Shown: positions 1 to 8,926, numbered from the stretch's first letter. The stretch: 64,000 nucleotides of DNA from Deinococcus aquiradiocola (GCF_014646915.1 NZ_BMOE01000002.1:248844-312843), one strand, 5' to 3'. Notes: generated by a model from the sequence alone, not told the origin. Numbers and translations: made by a program.

Positions 1-885
1 GGCCTCGCCAGCGGCACCAGCCTCGCCCTGCCGGTGCTCGTGCCGACCCTGCACCACAGCGTGTACGTGCAGATCCTCGAAGGCCTGCAGGAACGCCTGC
101 CCGCCTCCGGGTACCAGATCATGCTCGGCTCCACCGAGTACAGCCGCGAGAAGGAGGAGAAGCTCGTCGAGGTGTTCCTCGGGTGGCGGCCGAGCGGCAT
201 CGTGCTGTCCGGCATCGACCACTCCGAACGCACCGTGCGCCTGCTGAAGTCCGCCGGGATCCCGGTGGTGGAGATCATGGACCTCGCCGTGGCGAGCGAG
301 CAGTCGCAGGCGCTCGACCTGAACATCGGCTTCTCGCACGCGGTGGTCGGCGAGGCCGTCGTGCGGTACCTCGCGTCGTGCGGGTACCGGCACGTCGCGT
401 ACGCCGGGACGCTCACCGAACTCGACCCGCGCAGCGTGCGGCGCATCCACGGCTTCCAGACGGCCCTGATGCGCCTGGGCCTGCCGCACCACCTGATCGG
501 CCGCAGCGACCTGCCGAGCAGCCTCGCGGTGGGCCGCGACCTCGTGACGGACCTGCTCCACCGCCACCCCGAGATGGACGCCGTGTTCTTCGCGAACGAC
601 GAACTGGCCGCCGGGGCGCTCTTCGAGTGCCAGCGGCGCGGCATCCGCGTCCCGGAGGACCTCGCGATCATGGGCTTCTCCGACGAGGAGATCGCCTCGC
701 ACCTCAACCCGGCCCTCACCACCGTCCGCATCCCCCGGCACGAGATGGGCCGCCTCGCGGCCGACCTGCTGCTCGCCCGGCTCGCCGGGACGCTCGGCGC
801 GCAGCCGCCCATCGACGTCGGCTTCGAGATCGTGCAGCGCCTCACCACCCTCGCCCCCCCTCACCTCAGCCAGGAGCCGTCATGA
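1..885 (+). CDS. LacI/PurR-family transcriptional regulator, 5' end missing
   Basis: The reading frame is open from base 1, so the N-terminal helix-turn-helix and hinge lie outside the window. What is visible is the periplasmic-binding-protein-like effector domain: the opening stretch around PVLVPTLHHSVY, a DAVFFANDELAAGAL segment, and a C-terminal IMGFSDEEIASHLNPALTTV block, all typical of GntR/GalR-like LacI regulators of sugar-acid genes. It heads a run of nine co-directional genes and overlaps the next start by four bases (ATGA at 882-885), so it probably controls that operon and its own synthesis in response to a sugar or sugar acid. The inducer cannot be told from sequence. Confidence 0.88.
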   Translation, partial: GLASGTSLALPVLVPTLHHSVYVQILEGLQERLPASGYQIMLGSTEYSREKEEKLVEVFLGWRPSGIVLSGIDHSERTVRLLKSAGIPVVEIMDLAVASEQSQALDLNIGFSHAVVGEAVVRYLASCGYRHVAYAGTLTELDPRSVRRIHGFQTALMRLGLPHHLIGRSDLPSSLAVGRDLVTDLLHRHPEMDAVFFANDELAAGALFECQRRGIRVPEDLAIMGFSDEEIASHLNPALTTVRIPRHEMGRLAADLLLARLAGTLGAQPPIDVGFEIVQRLTTLAPPHLSQEPS

Positions 886-1856
886 CCGCAGCCCAGGACC
901 GCCCTCACCTCCTGATCACCGCCCCGATGATGCCCTTCGTGATGGAGGCGCTGGAACGCGAGTACGTCACGCACCGCCTGTGGGAACAGCCGGACCGGGA
1001 CGCGTACCTGCAGGCGCACGGGCACGGGGTCCGCGCCGTCGCCACGAACGGCGGGGTGGGCCTGCCGCAGGCCGTGATGGCGGCCCTCCCGGACCTGGAG
1101 ATGGTCGCCATCTACGGGGTGGGCCTCGACGCCATCGACCTGCACGAGGCCGCCCGGCGCGGCGTGCGCGTCAGCACCACCCCGGACGTCCTCACGAACG
1201 ACGTGGCCGACCAGGGCGTCGCGCTGCTGCTGGCTGCCGCGCGCCGCGTTCCGTTCGGGGACCGGTACGTCCGCGAGGGCCGCTGGGCGCGGGAGGGCGA
1301 GATGCCGCTCACCACGCGCCTCGGCGGGAAGCGCGCCGGGATCGTCGGCATGGGCCGCGTCGGGCAGGCCATCGCGCGCCGACTCTCGGCGCTCGACATG
1401 CACGTGTCGTACACGGACCGCGCCTCCATTCCCGCCCTGCCGTACCCGCACCGCCCGGACCTGCTGACGCTGGCGCGCGAGGTGGACGTGCTGGTGGTCG
1501 CGGCCGCCGGGGGGCAGGACACGCGCGGCATCGTGAACGCCGAAGTGCTCGGCGCGCTCGGACCGGACGGCCTGCTCGTGAACGTCTCGCGCGGCAGCAT
1601 CGTGGACGAGGCCGCCCTGGTGGCCGCGCTGCAGGACGGACGGCTCGGCGGGGCGGCCCTCGACGTGTTCGCCGCCGAACCGCGCGTCCCGGAAGCACTG
1701 CTCGGCATGGACCAGGTGGTGCTCGCCCCGCACGCCGCGAGCGGCACGCGCGAATCCCGGCAGGAGATGGGCGAACTGGTCCTCGCGAACCTCCGGGCGC
1801 ACTTCGCGGGGCAGCCGCTCCCCACGCCCGCCCGCCTCCCGGAGCGGCGGGCGTGA
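882..1856 (+). CDS. D-isomer-specific 2-hydroxyacid dehydrogenase (NAD(P)-dependent)
   Basis: 324 residues, about the family's usual length. The Rossmann motif GIVGMGRVGQAIARRL lies near the middle, followed by NVSRGSIVDE (catalytic Arg), DVFAAEPRVP (Glu region) and APHAASGT (catalytic His). The family reduces or oxidises 2-keto/2-hydroxy acids; GhrB-like members act on glyoxylate, hydroxypyruvate and 2-keto-gluconate. In this operon, with a lactonase, an idonate-type dehydrogenase and a sugar importer, a role on a keto-sugar acid is the best inference. It starts within the stop of the regulator gene and ends in a four-base overlap (GTGA) with the next gene, so translational coupling is likely. 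Confidence 0.9.
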   Translation: MTAAQDRPHLLITAPMMPFVMEALEREYVTHRLWEQPDRDAYLQAHGHGVRAVATNGGVGLPQAVMAALPDLEMVAIYGVGLDAIDLHEAARRGVRVSTTPDVLTNDVADQGVALLLAAARRVPFGDRYVREGRWAREGEMPLTTRLGGKRAGIVGMGRVGQAIARRLSALDMHVSYTDRASIPALPYPHRPDLLTLAREVDVLVVAAAGGQDTRGIVNAEVLGALGPDGLLVNVSRGSIVDEAALVAALQDGRLGGAALDVFAAEPRVPEALLGMDQVVLAPHAASGTRESRQEMGELVLANLRAHFAGQPLPTPARLPERRA

Positions 1857-2881
1857 AGGCGCTCGTCATCCACGCCGCGCACGACCTGCGCGTGCAGGAC
1901 CTCGCCACGCCCGACCCCGCGGGGGACGAGGTGCGCGTGCGGCTCGGCGCGGGCGGCATCTGCGGCTCGGACCTGCACTACTACGGACACGGCGGGGTGG
2001 GCGACTTCCGGCTGCGCGAACCGATGGTGCTCGGGCACGAGGTGGCGGGCGACGTGACGGCCGTCGGGAAGCGCGTGACGCGCGTACAGGTCGGGGACCG
2101 GGTCGCCGTGAACCCGTCCCGGCCGTGCCTGCACTGCGGGGCGTGCCTGTCGGGGCACAGCAACCTCTGCCCGAACATGCGCTTCTACGGCAGTGCCGCC
2201 CGCTACCCGCACGTGCAGGGCGCCTTCGCCGAGGAATTCCTGGCGCGCGAGGACCAGTGCGAGGTTGTCCCGGACCACCTGAGCTACCGGGAGGCCGCCT
2301 GCGCCGAACCGCTCGCCGTGACGCTGCACGCCGCGTCGCAGGCGGGACCGCTGCTCGGACAGACGGTGCTGGTGGTGGGCGCCGGACCGATCGGGGCGCT
2401 GCTCGCCGCGTCCGCGCGCCTCGCGGGCAGCACGGCCATCACGGTCACGGACCTGCAGGACGCGCCGCTCGCCGTCGCGGCCCGCATGGGCGCCACGCGC
2501 ACCGTGAACGTGACGGCGGACGACGCGGGCAGCGGGTACGACGTGGTGTTCGAGGCGTCCGGCAGTCCGGCGGGCCTCGCGTCCGCACTCGGCGCCGTCC
2601 GGGCAGGCGGACGGGTCGTGCAGGTCGGGATGCTGCCGCCCGGCGTGACGGGCGCGCCGCTCAACCCGCTCATCTCACGCGAGGTGACGCTCGTCGGCAG
2701 TTTCCGCTTCCACCGCGAGTTCGCGTGGGCCGCGCGGCTGCTCGCGGACGGCCGGGTGGACGTCACGCCCATACTCACGGCGAGCTTCCCACTCTCGCGG
2801 GCGCCGGAGGCCTTCGCGCTCGCCGGGGACCGCTCGCGCGCCGTGAAGGTCACGCTCACTCCGGACGAGGGAAGCGTGTGA
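1853..2881 (+). CDS. Zinc-dependent medium-chain dehydrogenase, L-idonate 5-dehydrogenase/sorbitol dehydrogenase type
   Basis: 342 residues from a GTG start that overlaps the previous stop. The N-terminal catalytic domain has GGICGSDLHYYGHGG (zinc Cys), LGHEVAG (zinc His) and the structural-zinc cluster CLHCGACLSGHSNLC; the Rossmann motif is VVGAGPIGALLAASA. GGVGDFRLREPMVLGHE and YGSAARYPHVQGAF closely resemble L-idonate 5-dehydrogenases (IdnD) rather than alcohol dehydrogenases. Known members oxidise L-idonate to 5-keto-D-gluconate, or polyols such as sorbitol. Exact substrate is not decidable here; the operon context (gluconolactonase-like and 2-hydroxyacid dehydrogenase genes) favours an aldonate or polyol. 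Confidence 0.88.
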   Translation: MKALVIHAAHDLRVQDLATPDPAGDEVRVRLGAGGICGSDLHYYGHGGVGDFRLREPMVLGHEVAGDVTAVGKRVTRVQVGDRVAVNPSRPCLHCGACLSGHSNLCPNMRFYGSAARYPHVQGAFAEEFLAREDQCEVVPDHLSYREAACAEPLAVTLHAASQAGPLLGQTVLVVGAGPIGALLAASARLAGSTAITVTDLQDAPLAVAARMGATRTVNVTADDAGSGYDVVFEASGSPAGLASALGAVRAGGRVVQVGMLPPGVTGAPLNPLISREVTLVGSFRFHREFAWAARLLADGRVDVTPILTASFPLSRAPEAFALAGDRSRAVKVTLTPDEGSV

Positions 2882-4461
2882 CCGCGCACACCCCCCGGAG
2901 CACGCTCCCCCGGACGACCCAGGCCTCCGGCCCGGGGACGCCGCTGCTGGAACTGCGCGGCCTGAGCAAGGTGTTCGGCGGGACGCGCGCCGTGGACGAC
3001 GTGAGCCTCACCCTGCACCCCGGCGAGATCCTCGCGCTGCTCGGTCAGAACGGCGCGGGCAAGAGCACCATCATCAAGATGCTGGCCGGCGTGCACGCCC
3101 CGAGCGCCGGTGAGATCCGCGTGCTGGGCGAGCCGCTCGGCAGTTACGGCAAGGCGCCGCCCATCGCGTTCATCCACCAGGACCTCGGCCTGGTCGACTG
3201 GATGACCGTCACCGAGAACCTCTCGCTCGGCCAGCCGTACCCGAGGCGCGGCCCGTTCATCGACTGGCGTGCCGCGAAAGAGCAGGCGCTCCGCACGCTG
3301 GAACGCGTGGGGGGCGGCATCCGCCCGGACGCGCGCGTGCAGTCGCTGCCGCGCACGGAGCGCGCCCTGGTCGCCATCGCCCGCGCGCTGTCGGTGCAGG
3401 CGCAGGTGCTGGTGCTGGACGAACCGACGAGCAGCCTGCCCGCCGCCGACGTGCAGCGCCTCTTCCGGGTTCTGCGCGGCCTGCAGGCCCAGGGGGTCGG
3501 CATGATCTACGTGTCGCACCGGCTGGACGAGGTGTTCCAGATCAGCGACCGCACGGTCGTGCTGCGCGACGGCCGCAAGGTCGGCGAGGCCCCCACGCGC
3601 GACACCGCCCCCGAGGCGCTCGTGACGCAGATCGTGGGCCGACGCCTGGAGCAGCTGTACCCGCGCGCCCCCACGCCCGCAGGCGGAGCGGCGCGCCTGG
3701 AGGTGCAAGACCTGCAGCCGGACGGCGCAGAAACCGTCACCTTTCACGTGCAGCCGGGCGAGGTGCTGGGCGTCACGGGCCTCAAGGGGGCGGGGCAGGT
3801 CGCGGTGGGCCGCTCGCTGTTCGGCCTGCACGGCCACGCCGGGCACGTCACCCTGAACGGCCGCCCGGTCGACACCCGGACGCCCGGAGCGGCCATGGCG
3901 AGCGGCATCGGCTTCGTGAGCGCCAACCGGCGCGAGGAGAGCCTCGCCCTGCCGCTCAGCGTGCGCGAGAACTTCTTCATGAACCCCGCCCTGCAGGGCA
4001 CGCCCTTCCTCGGGCGACTGTCGGCCGCCACCGAGACGCCGCGCGCGCAGGCGTGGGTGCAGCGGTACGGGGTGCGGCCCGCCGACCCGGAAGCGCCGGT
4101 CGAGACGCTGTCCGGCGGCAACCAGCAGAAGGTCGTGATGGCCCGCTGGCTGGAGTTCGGCGGACAGCTGCTCATTCTGGAGGAACCGACCCTCGGGGTG
4201 GACGTGGGCAGCAAGGCCGACATCTACCGCCTGCTGGCGGGCGCGCTGGAGCGCGGCCTGGCCGTGCTGCTCGTCTCCACCGACTTCGAGGAGATCGCGG
4301 GCGTCGCGCACCGCGCCCTCGTGTTCGACCGTGGCCGCGTCGTCAGGGAACTCGGCGGCGACACCCTCACCCTGGAGCAGCTGAACCTGTGGGCGGCCGG
4401 CGGCGCGGCCCTCCAGTCCTCATCGCCGCAAGGAGCGACCCATGCAGTCCCTGAAGAGTAA
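2878..4461 (+). CDS. Sugar ABC importer, duplicated ATP-binding subunit (RbsA/XylG type)
   Basis: 527 residues from a GTG start overlapping the previous stop. Two nucleotide-binding halves: the first has an intact Walker A (GQNGAGKST, about residues 56-64) and Walker B (VLVLDEPTSS, about 177) but its signature is SLPRTERALVAIA (about 157-169) instead of LSVGQ. The second half has the usual degenerate Walker A of this family (VTGLKGAGQVAVG) and an intact signature LSGGNQQK (about 411). Thus one composite site is canonical and the other is degenerate on both sides. It powers uptake of a carbohydrate together with the following permease and binding protein. The 20-base overlap with the permease start indicates coupling. 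Confidence 0.93.
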   Translation: MTAHTPRSTLPRTTQASGPGTPLLELRGLSKVFGGTRAVDDVSLTLHPGEILALLGQNGAGKSTIIKMLAGVHAPSAGEIRVLGEPLGSYGKAPPIAFIHQDLGLVDWMTVTENLSLGQPYPRRGPFIDWRAAKEQALRTLERVGGGIRPDARVQSLPRTERALVAIARALSVQAQVLVLDEPTSSLPAADVQRLFRVLRGLQAQGVGMIYVSHRLDEVFQISDRTVVLRDGRKVGEAPTRDTAPEALVTQIVGRRLEQLYPRAPTPAGGAARLEVQDLQPDGAETVTFHVQPGEVLGVTGLKGAGQVAVGRSLFGLHGHAGHVTLNGRPVDTRTPGAAMASGIGFVSANRREESLALPLSVRENFFMNPALQGTPFLGRLSAATETPRAQAWVQRYGVRPADPEAPVETLSGGNQQKVVMARWLEFGGQLLILEEPTLGVDVGSKADIYRLLAGALERGLAVLLVSTDFEEIAGVAHRALVFDRGRVVRELGGDTLTLEQLNLWAAGGAALQSSSPQGATHAVPEE

Positions 4462-5539
4462 CGCCCTCGAACCGGACCTGAGCGACATCCAGCAGCAGGG
4501 CCTGCAGGGCGCCGTCAGGCGCGCGGCGCGCCTCATTCCCAGCTACGGCGTCGTGCTGCTCACCCTGGCATTGATCGTGCTGTTCAGCGTGCTGCTCCCG
4601 CAGACCTTCCCGACCTGGACGAACGCCCGCCTCATCATGGGCAACCAGGCGGTGACGGCCCTCCTGGCACTCGCCGTGATGATTCCCATGGTGGCCGGCA
4701 AGATCGACATCAGCATCGGGTACGGCGTGGTGCTGTTCGAGATTCTCAGCGTGAGCCTGCAGACGCAGAATCACCTGCCTTGGCCCGTCGTGATCGGAAT
4801 CGTGGTGGTGCTCGGCGCGCTGCTCGGCGTGGTGAACGCCATGCTGGTGGAACTCGCGCGGATCGACGCGTTCATCGCGACGCTCGGGACCGGCACCGTC
4901 GTGTACGCCATCGCCCTGTGGTACACGAACGGGCAGCAGGTGATCGGGGCGCTGCCGCCCAGCTTCTTCCGGCTGAGCGGCGGGAACCTGCTCGGCCTGC
5001 CGCTCCCGGCCGTGTACGTGCTCGTGCTGAGCGTCGTGATGTGGCTGGCCCTCGACCACACCCCGGTCGGACGGTACCTGTACGCGGTCGGCGCGAACCC
5101 CGAAGCGGCCCGCCTGAACGGCGTGAACACCCGGCGGTACATCGTGCTGGCCTTCGTGGCGAGCGGCGTCATCACGGCGCTCGCGGGCGTGATCCTCGCC
5201 TCGAAACTGCGGATCGGGCAGATCGGCGTGGGCCTCGACTACCTTCTTCCGGCGCTCGTCGCGGCGTTCCTCGGCTCGACCACCATCCGGCCCGGCCGGG
5301 TGAACGTGTGGGGCACGCTCGTCGGCATCGTGATCCTCGCGGTCGGCATCTCGGGCCTGCAGCAGCTCGGCGGGGCCTTCTGGGTCGAGCCGATGTTCAA
5401 CGGCCTGACCCTGCTCGTCGCGATCGGCCTGGCGGGCTTCGCGGGCCGCAAACGCAGCGCCGTGAAACGCCTCCCCCCCCTCCCCTCCACGGACCTTCCC
5501 TCTCAGCCCGGCACGCCCGGAAAAGGAGAACCACAATGA
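4442..5539 (+). CDS. Sugar ABC importer permease (RbsC/XylH family)
   Basis: 365 residues with about nine to ten hydrophobic segments; it carries the family's VPMVAGKIDISIGYGVV-like membrane start block (here MVAGKIDISIG), the ATLGTGTVVYAIALW segment and the cytoplasmic coupling region GRYLYAVGANPEAARLNGVN. The start ATG lies inside the end of the ATPase gene and is preceded by CAAGGAGCG, a good ribosome binding site. It forms the membrane channel of the importer. The C-terminal tail is proline-rich and the stop overlaps the next ATG (ATGA, 5536-5539). Confidence 0.93.
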   Translation: MQSLKSNALEPDLSDIQQQGLQGAVRRAARLIPSYGVVLLTLALIVLFSVLLPQTFPTWTNARLIMGNQAVTALLALAVMIPMVAGKIDISIGYGVVLFEILSVSLQTQNHLPWPVVIGIVVVLGALLGVVNAMLVELARIDAFIATLGTGTVVYAIALWYTNGQQVIGALPPSFFRLSGGNLLGLPLPAVYVLVLSVVMWLALDHTPVGRYLYAVGANPEAARLNGVNTRRYIVLAFVASGVITALAGVILASKLRIGQIGVGLDYLLPALVAAFLGSTTIRPGRVNVWGTLVGIVILAVGISGLQQLGGAFWVEPMFNGLTLLVAIGLAGFAGRKRSAVKRLPPLPSTDLPSQPGTPGKGEPQ

Positions 5540-6645
5540 AGAGCACCGCTGTCCTGAGCACCCTCGTCGCCGTGACCGCCGCCGCCTCCCTCCCCGCCCA
5601 CGCGCAGGCCAGCGACCCCGTCCTCAGCAAGGCCAGGGCCTTCGTGGCGACCGCCGCCGCCCAGGCGAACCGCTGGACCGGCCCCACCACCGGACCGAAA
5701 GCGCAGGCCGGCAAGACCGTGGTGTACGTGTCGAGCGACCAGCGCAACGGCGGCGCGCAGGGCGTCGGGGTGGGCGTGCAGGAGGCCGGGAAGGCCATCG
5801 GCTGGACGGTCCGCGTCCTCGACGGGCGCGGCACGGTGTCCGGGCACGCCGACGCGCTCGGGCAGGCCATCGCCCTGAAGCCGTCCGCCATCATCCTCGG
5901 CGGCTTCGACGCTGCCGAACAGGCGGACCTGCTGGAACAGGCGAACGCCGCCGGGATCGTCGTGGCCGGCTGGCACGCGGGCGCCGCGTCCGGCCCGATC
6001 AGCAGCCCGAAGGTCTTCACGAACATCACGACGTCCGCCACCGCGACCGCCGAGGCCGCCGCGTACTACGCCATCGCGCGCAGCAACGGCAAGGCCGGCG
6101 TCGTGATCTTCACGGACAGCGCCTACGCCATCGCCCTCGCGAAGAGTGACGCCATGGCCGCCATCATCCGGCAGTGCAAGGGCTGCACGCTCCTCGAAAC
6201 GCGGGTGCAGTCGCTCGGCAGCGCCACCAAGGACATGCCGACCGTCACGGCCAGCCTCCTGCAGAAGTACGGTCAGAAGTGGACGTACTCCCTCGGCATC
6301 AACGACCTGTACTTCGACGGGATGCTGCCCGCCCTGACGGCCGCGGGCATCCAGCCGACCGGGCAGCTCGCGAACGTCTCCGCCGGGGACGGCAGCCAGA
6401 GCGCGTACCAGCGCGTCCGGACCGGGCAGTACCAGGACGCCACCATTCCCGAACCCGTGAACCTGCAGGGCTGGCAGCTGGTCGACGAGCTCAACCGCGC
6501 GTTCGCGGGCCAGAAGCCCAGCGGCTTCAGCATCCCGGTGCACATCGTCACCAAGGCGAACATCGCGTACGACGGCGGCGCGAAGGACACCTTCGACCCG
6601 CAGAACGGGTACCGGAACGTGTACCGCAAGATCTGGGGCAGGTAA
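5536..6645 (+). CDS. Sugar ABC importer periplasmic substrate-binding protein
   Basis: 369 residues. Residues 1 to about 24 are a signal peptide (MKST, a hydrophobic stretch, then ASLPAHAQA). The mature protein has the periplasmic_binding_4 fold pattern: VVYVSSDQRNGGAQGV (ligand loop), AIALKPSAIILGGFD, and VSAGDGSQSAYQRVRTG near the C-terminus. AAGGAGAA sits seven bases before the ATG. It captures the substrate outside the membrane for the permease/ATPase encoded just upstream. Sequence alone does not name the sugar; the lactonase and dehydrogenases around it suggest an aldose, its lactone, or the aldonate. Confidence 0.92.
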   Translation: MKSTAVLSTLVAVTAAASLPAHAQASDPVLSKARAFVATAAAQANRWTGPTTGPKAQAGKTVVYVSSDQRNGGAQGVGVGVQEAGKAIGWTVRVLDGRGTVSGHADALGQAIALKPSAIILGGFDAAEQADLLEQANAAGIVVAGWHAGAASGPISSPKVFTNITTSATATAEAAAYYAIARSNGKAGVVIFTDSAYAIALAKSDAMAAIIRQCKGCTLLETRVQSLGSATKDMPTVTASLLQKYGQKWTYSLGINDLYFDGMLPALTAAGIQPTGQLANVSAGDGSQSAYQRVRTGQYQDATIPEPVNLQGWQLVDELNRAFAGQKPSGFSIPVHIVTKANIAYDGGAKDTFDPQNGYRNVYRKIWGR

Positions 6646-6975
6646 GTGCAGGACCCCGTGAACCTGCTGGACCTCGCCGGGGGCAGGGTTTCGGGGCCGT
6701 TCAACGAGGTCGTCATGGCGGGCGCAGGCCACCGCGTCCGCCTGACGCTCACCACCTCGCCCGGACCGTGGCACCACCACCCGAACACGCCGGAGACGTT
6801 CATCGTCCTGCAGGGCGTGCTGCGGCTGGAGTTCCGGGACGGCACGCGGATGGACCTCGGTCCCGGCACGGCGTACAGCGTGCCCGCTGGGGTCAGCCAC
6901 CGCAGTCTGAGCGCGCGGGCCGTGAGCGTGAGCGTGGAAGTGCAGGATCAGCAGGTGGTGCTGGAGGACGGATGA
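6646..6975 (+). CDS. Small cupin-domain protein
   Basis: 109 residues, GTG start directly after the TAA of the binding-protein gene, and a four-base overlap with the next gene. The single cupin barrel shows the two conserved motifs: HHHPNTPETFIVLQGVLRLEF (motif 1 with the His/Glu metal ligands) and PGTAYSVPAGVSHRSLS (motif 2 with the final His). Such one-domain cupins act as isomerases, lyases or sugar-acid binding helpers. Its place between the importer and the lactonase suggests a role in handling the imported sugar acid, but no reaction can be assigned. Confidence 0.85.
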   Translation: MQDPVNLLDLAGGRVSGPFNEVVMAGAGHRVRLTLTTSPGPWHHHPNTPETFIVLQGVLRLEFRDGTRMDLGPGTAYSVPAGVSHRSLSARAVSVSVEVQDQQVVLEDG

Positions 6976-7934
6976 CGCAGGGAACGGAACGGCAGACCGA
7001 AGTGAGCGACGAGCGCCTGCGGCCCCTGCTGCAGGACGGCGCGGCGCTGGAGTGCCTGTACACCGGCGCGACGTGGGGCGAGGGTCCCGTGCAGCTGCCG
7101 GACGGGCGGGTCGTGTGGAGCGACATTCCCGGCAACCGCCTGCTCGTGTGGCAGGAGGGCGAGCCGGTCCGGGAGTACCTGAACCCCTCGCACTTCCAGA
7201 ACGGGCACGCGCTCGACCACGAGGGCCGCATCGTCGGCTGCTCGCACGGCGAGCGCGGCATCGTCCGGCAGGAGCACGACGGCACGTGGACGATGCTGGT
7301 CGGCGAGTACGGCGGGCGGCGCCTGAACAGCCCGAACGACGTGGTCGTCGCGCGGGACGGCAGCATCTGGTTCACGGACCCGCCCTACGGGCTGATCCAG
7401 CCGCACGAGGGGTACGGCGGCACGCAGGAACAGCCGGGCCAGTACGTGTACCGCCACGACCCCGTGAGCGGCGAGACGCGCGCCGTGGTGCTGGACATGG
7501 TGTGCCCGAACGGCCTGGCGTTCAGTCCGGACGAGTCGGTGCTGTACGTGGGCGACACGGCCGGGACGCACTCCGGCGAACGCTACTGGCAGGAGGCGCA
7601 CCATCACATTCTCGCGTTCGACCTGCACGGCGGCGAGGCCAGGAACGCGCGCGTGTTCGCGGAGGTGTCGCCCGGCTTCCCGGACGGGTTCCGGGTGGAC
7701 GAGCACGGGAACGTCTGGACGAGCAGCGCGAGCGGCGTGCAGGTGTACGCCCCGGACGGCACGCGCCTCGGTGAGATTCCCGTGCCGGAAGTGATCGGGA
7801 ACCTCACGTTCGGCGGACCGGACGGCCGCACCCTGTACATCGCCGCGAGCCGCAGCCTGTACCGCATCCGGGTCGCGGTGCGCGGCACGACCACGGCACG
7901 CCACCACACGCCCCAGGAGGGACCAAGGCCTTGA
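6972..7934 (+). CDS. SMP-30/gluconolactonase-like sugar lactone hydrolase
   Basis: 320 residues. A six-bladed propeller of the SMP-30/gluconolactonase/LRE family: GATWGEGPVQLPDG supplies the metal Glu, NSPNDVVVARDGSIWFTDPPYG and VCPNGLAFSPDE supply Asn ligands, and GFPDGFRVDEHGNVW the final Asp. These enzymes hydrolyse sugar lactones to aldonates with a divalent metal. With the idonate-type dehydrogenase and the 2-hydroxyacid dehydrogenase in the same operon, conversion of a lactone to an acid that is then oxidised is a reasonable pathway. There is no signal peptide, so it should be cytoplasmic. It overlaps both neighbours by four bases. Confidence 0.9.
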   Translation: MTQGTERQTEVSDERLRPLLQDGAALECLYTGATWGEGPVQLPDGRVVWSDIPGNRLLVWQEGEPVREYLNPSHFQNGHALDHEGRIVGCSHGERGIVRQEHDGTWTMLVGEYGGRRLNSPNDVVVARDGSIWFTDPPYGLIQPHEGYGGTQEQPGQYVYRHDPVSGETRAVVLDMVCPNGLAFSPDESVLYVGDTAGTHSGERYWQEAHHHILAFDLHGGEARNARVFAEVSPGFPDGFRVDEHGNVWTSSASGVQVYAPDGTRLGEIPVPEVIGNLTFGGPDGRTLYIAASRSLYRIRVAVRGTTTARHHTPQEGPRP

Positions 7935-8875
7935 ACGACGACACGACCCCCCTCACCCCGGCGCCCCTTCAGGCCACACCCGCTCGCCCCGCCGTGGCCC
8001 TCATCGGGACGGGCCTGATGGGGCGCCCCATGGCGGAGAACCTGCTGCGCGCCGGATTCCCGCTCACCGTGTACGACCGCTCGCCCGAACCGCTCGCGCT
8101 GCTCGCACGGCAGGGCGCGCAGGTGGCGGGCACGGCCGCAGGCGCGGCCCGGCACGCGGACGTGGTGATCACCATGCTGCCGAACGGCGACATCGTGAAC
8201 CGGGTGCTGCTGGACGACCTGCTGCTGGACGCCCTGCGGCCCGGCACGCTCCTGATCGACATGAGCAGCATTCACCCCGGCATCGCCCGCGACCACGCAG
8301 CGCTGCTCCTGTCCCGTGGGCTGGCGTACCTCGACGCGCCCGTCAGCGGCGGCACGGTCGGCGCGGCGCAGGGCACGCTCGCCATCATGGTGGGCGGCCC
8401 CGAACGGGACGCGCAGCGCGCTGACGCCGTCTTCCGGGCGCTGGGCTCCCCCACGCACGTCGGCCCGCACGGCTCGGGGCAGCTGTGCAAGCTCGTGAAT
8501 CAGGCGATCGTGGCCGTCACGATCGGCGCGGTCGCCGAGGGCCTCACGCTCGCCCGCGCGGGCGGCGCCGACCCGGCCCGCGTGCGGGAGGCCATCATGG
8601 GCGGCTTCTGCCAGAGCCGCATCCTGGACCTGCACGGGGCGCGCATGGTGGAACGCGAGTTCGAGCCGGGCGGCAGCATCACCAACCAGGTCAAGGACCT
8701 CGACGCGGTGCTCGACGTGGCTTCCCGGCACGGCGTGCAGATGCCGCTCACGCACACGGTCCGGGACCTGTTCGCGGACATGGTGGAGCGCGGCGAGGGC
8801 GGCCGCGACCACAGTGCCCTCGTCACGCAGATCGAACGGCTGGCGGGCCTGGACGCCGTGAAGGGCCCCGCCTGA
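7931..8875 (+). CDS. NAD(P)-binding 3-hydroxyisobutyrate/tartronate-semialdehyde reductase family enzyme
   Basis: 314 residues from a TTG start that overlaps the previous stop; GGAGGG ten bases upstream supports this start. Motifs in order: VALIGTGLMGRPMAENL (Rossmann), DAPVSGGTVGAAQGTLAIMVGG (substrate loop), and GSGQLCKLVNQ with the catalytic lysine. Close relatives include GarR/GlxR (2-hydroxy-3-oxopropionate reductase) and 3-hydroxyisobutyrate dehydrogenase. As last gene of the sugar-acid operon it probably reduces a semialdehyde formed lower in the pathway. An N-terminal extension of about 20 residues (Pro-rich) precedes the Rossmann fold. Confidence 0.88.
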   Translation: MNDDTTPLTPAPLQATPARPAVALIGTGLMGRPMAENLLRAGFPLTVYDRSPEPLALLARQGAQVAGTAAGAARHADVVITMLPNGDIVNRVLLDDLLLDALRPGTLLIDMSSIHPGIARDHAALLLSRGLAYLDAPVSGGTVGAAQGTLAIMVGGPERDAQRADAVFRALGSPTHVGPHGSGQLCKLVNQAIVAVTIGAVAEGLTLARAGGADPARVREAIMGGFCQSRILDLHGARMVEREFEPGGSITNQVKDLDAVLDVASRHGVQMPLTHTVRDLFADMVERGEGGRDHSALVTQIERLAGLDAVKGPA

Positions 8876-8920
8876 ACGCGTCCCGGCGGAGGCTATACCG
8901 TTTCCCTGCCCGGCGCGCGG

Positions 8921-8926
8921 TACGGT
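8921..8926 (+). promoter_or_regulatory. -10 box (TACGGT) of a leaderless promoter for the PAP2 gene
   Basis: TACGGT ends seven bases before the ATG at 8934. In Deinococcus the TANNNT element so close to the start codon marks transcripts that begin at or next to the ATG. It also decides the start: the alternative GTG at 8925 lies inside the box. Confidence 0.6.

Noticed and set aside
2284..4311. A 675-codon minus-strand open frame opposite the sugar ABC ATPase gene
   Set aside because: Composition is Arg/Ala/His-rich nonsense typical of antisense frames in GC-rich genes; the plus-strand gene has complete motifs. The same holds for the long antisense frames at 12753-15539, 29446-32286, 35579-37729, 41843-44152 and 48583-50676.
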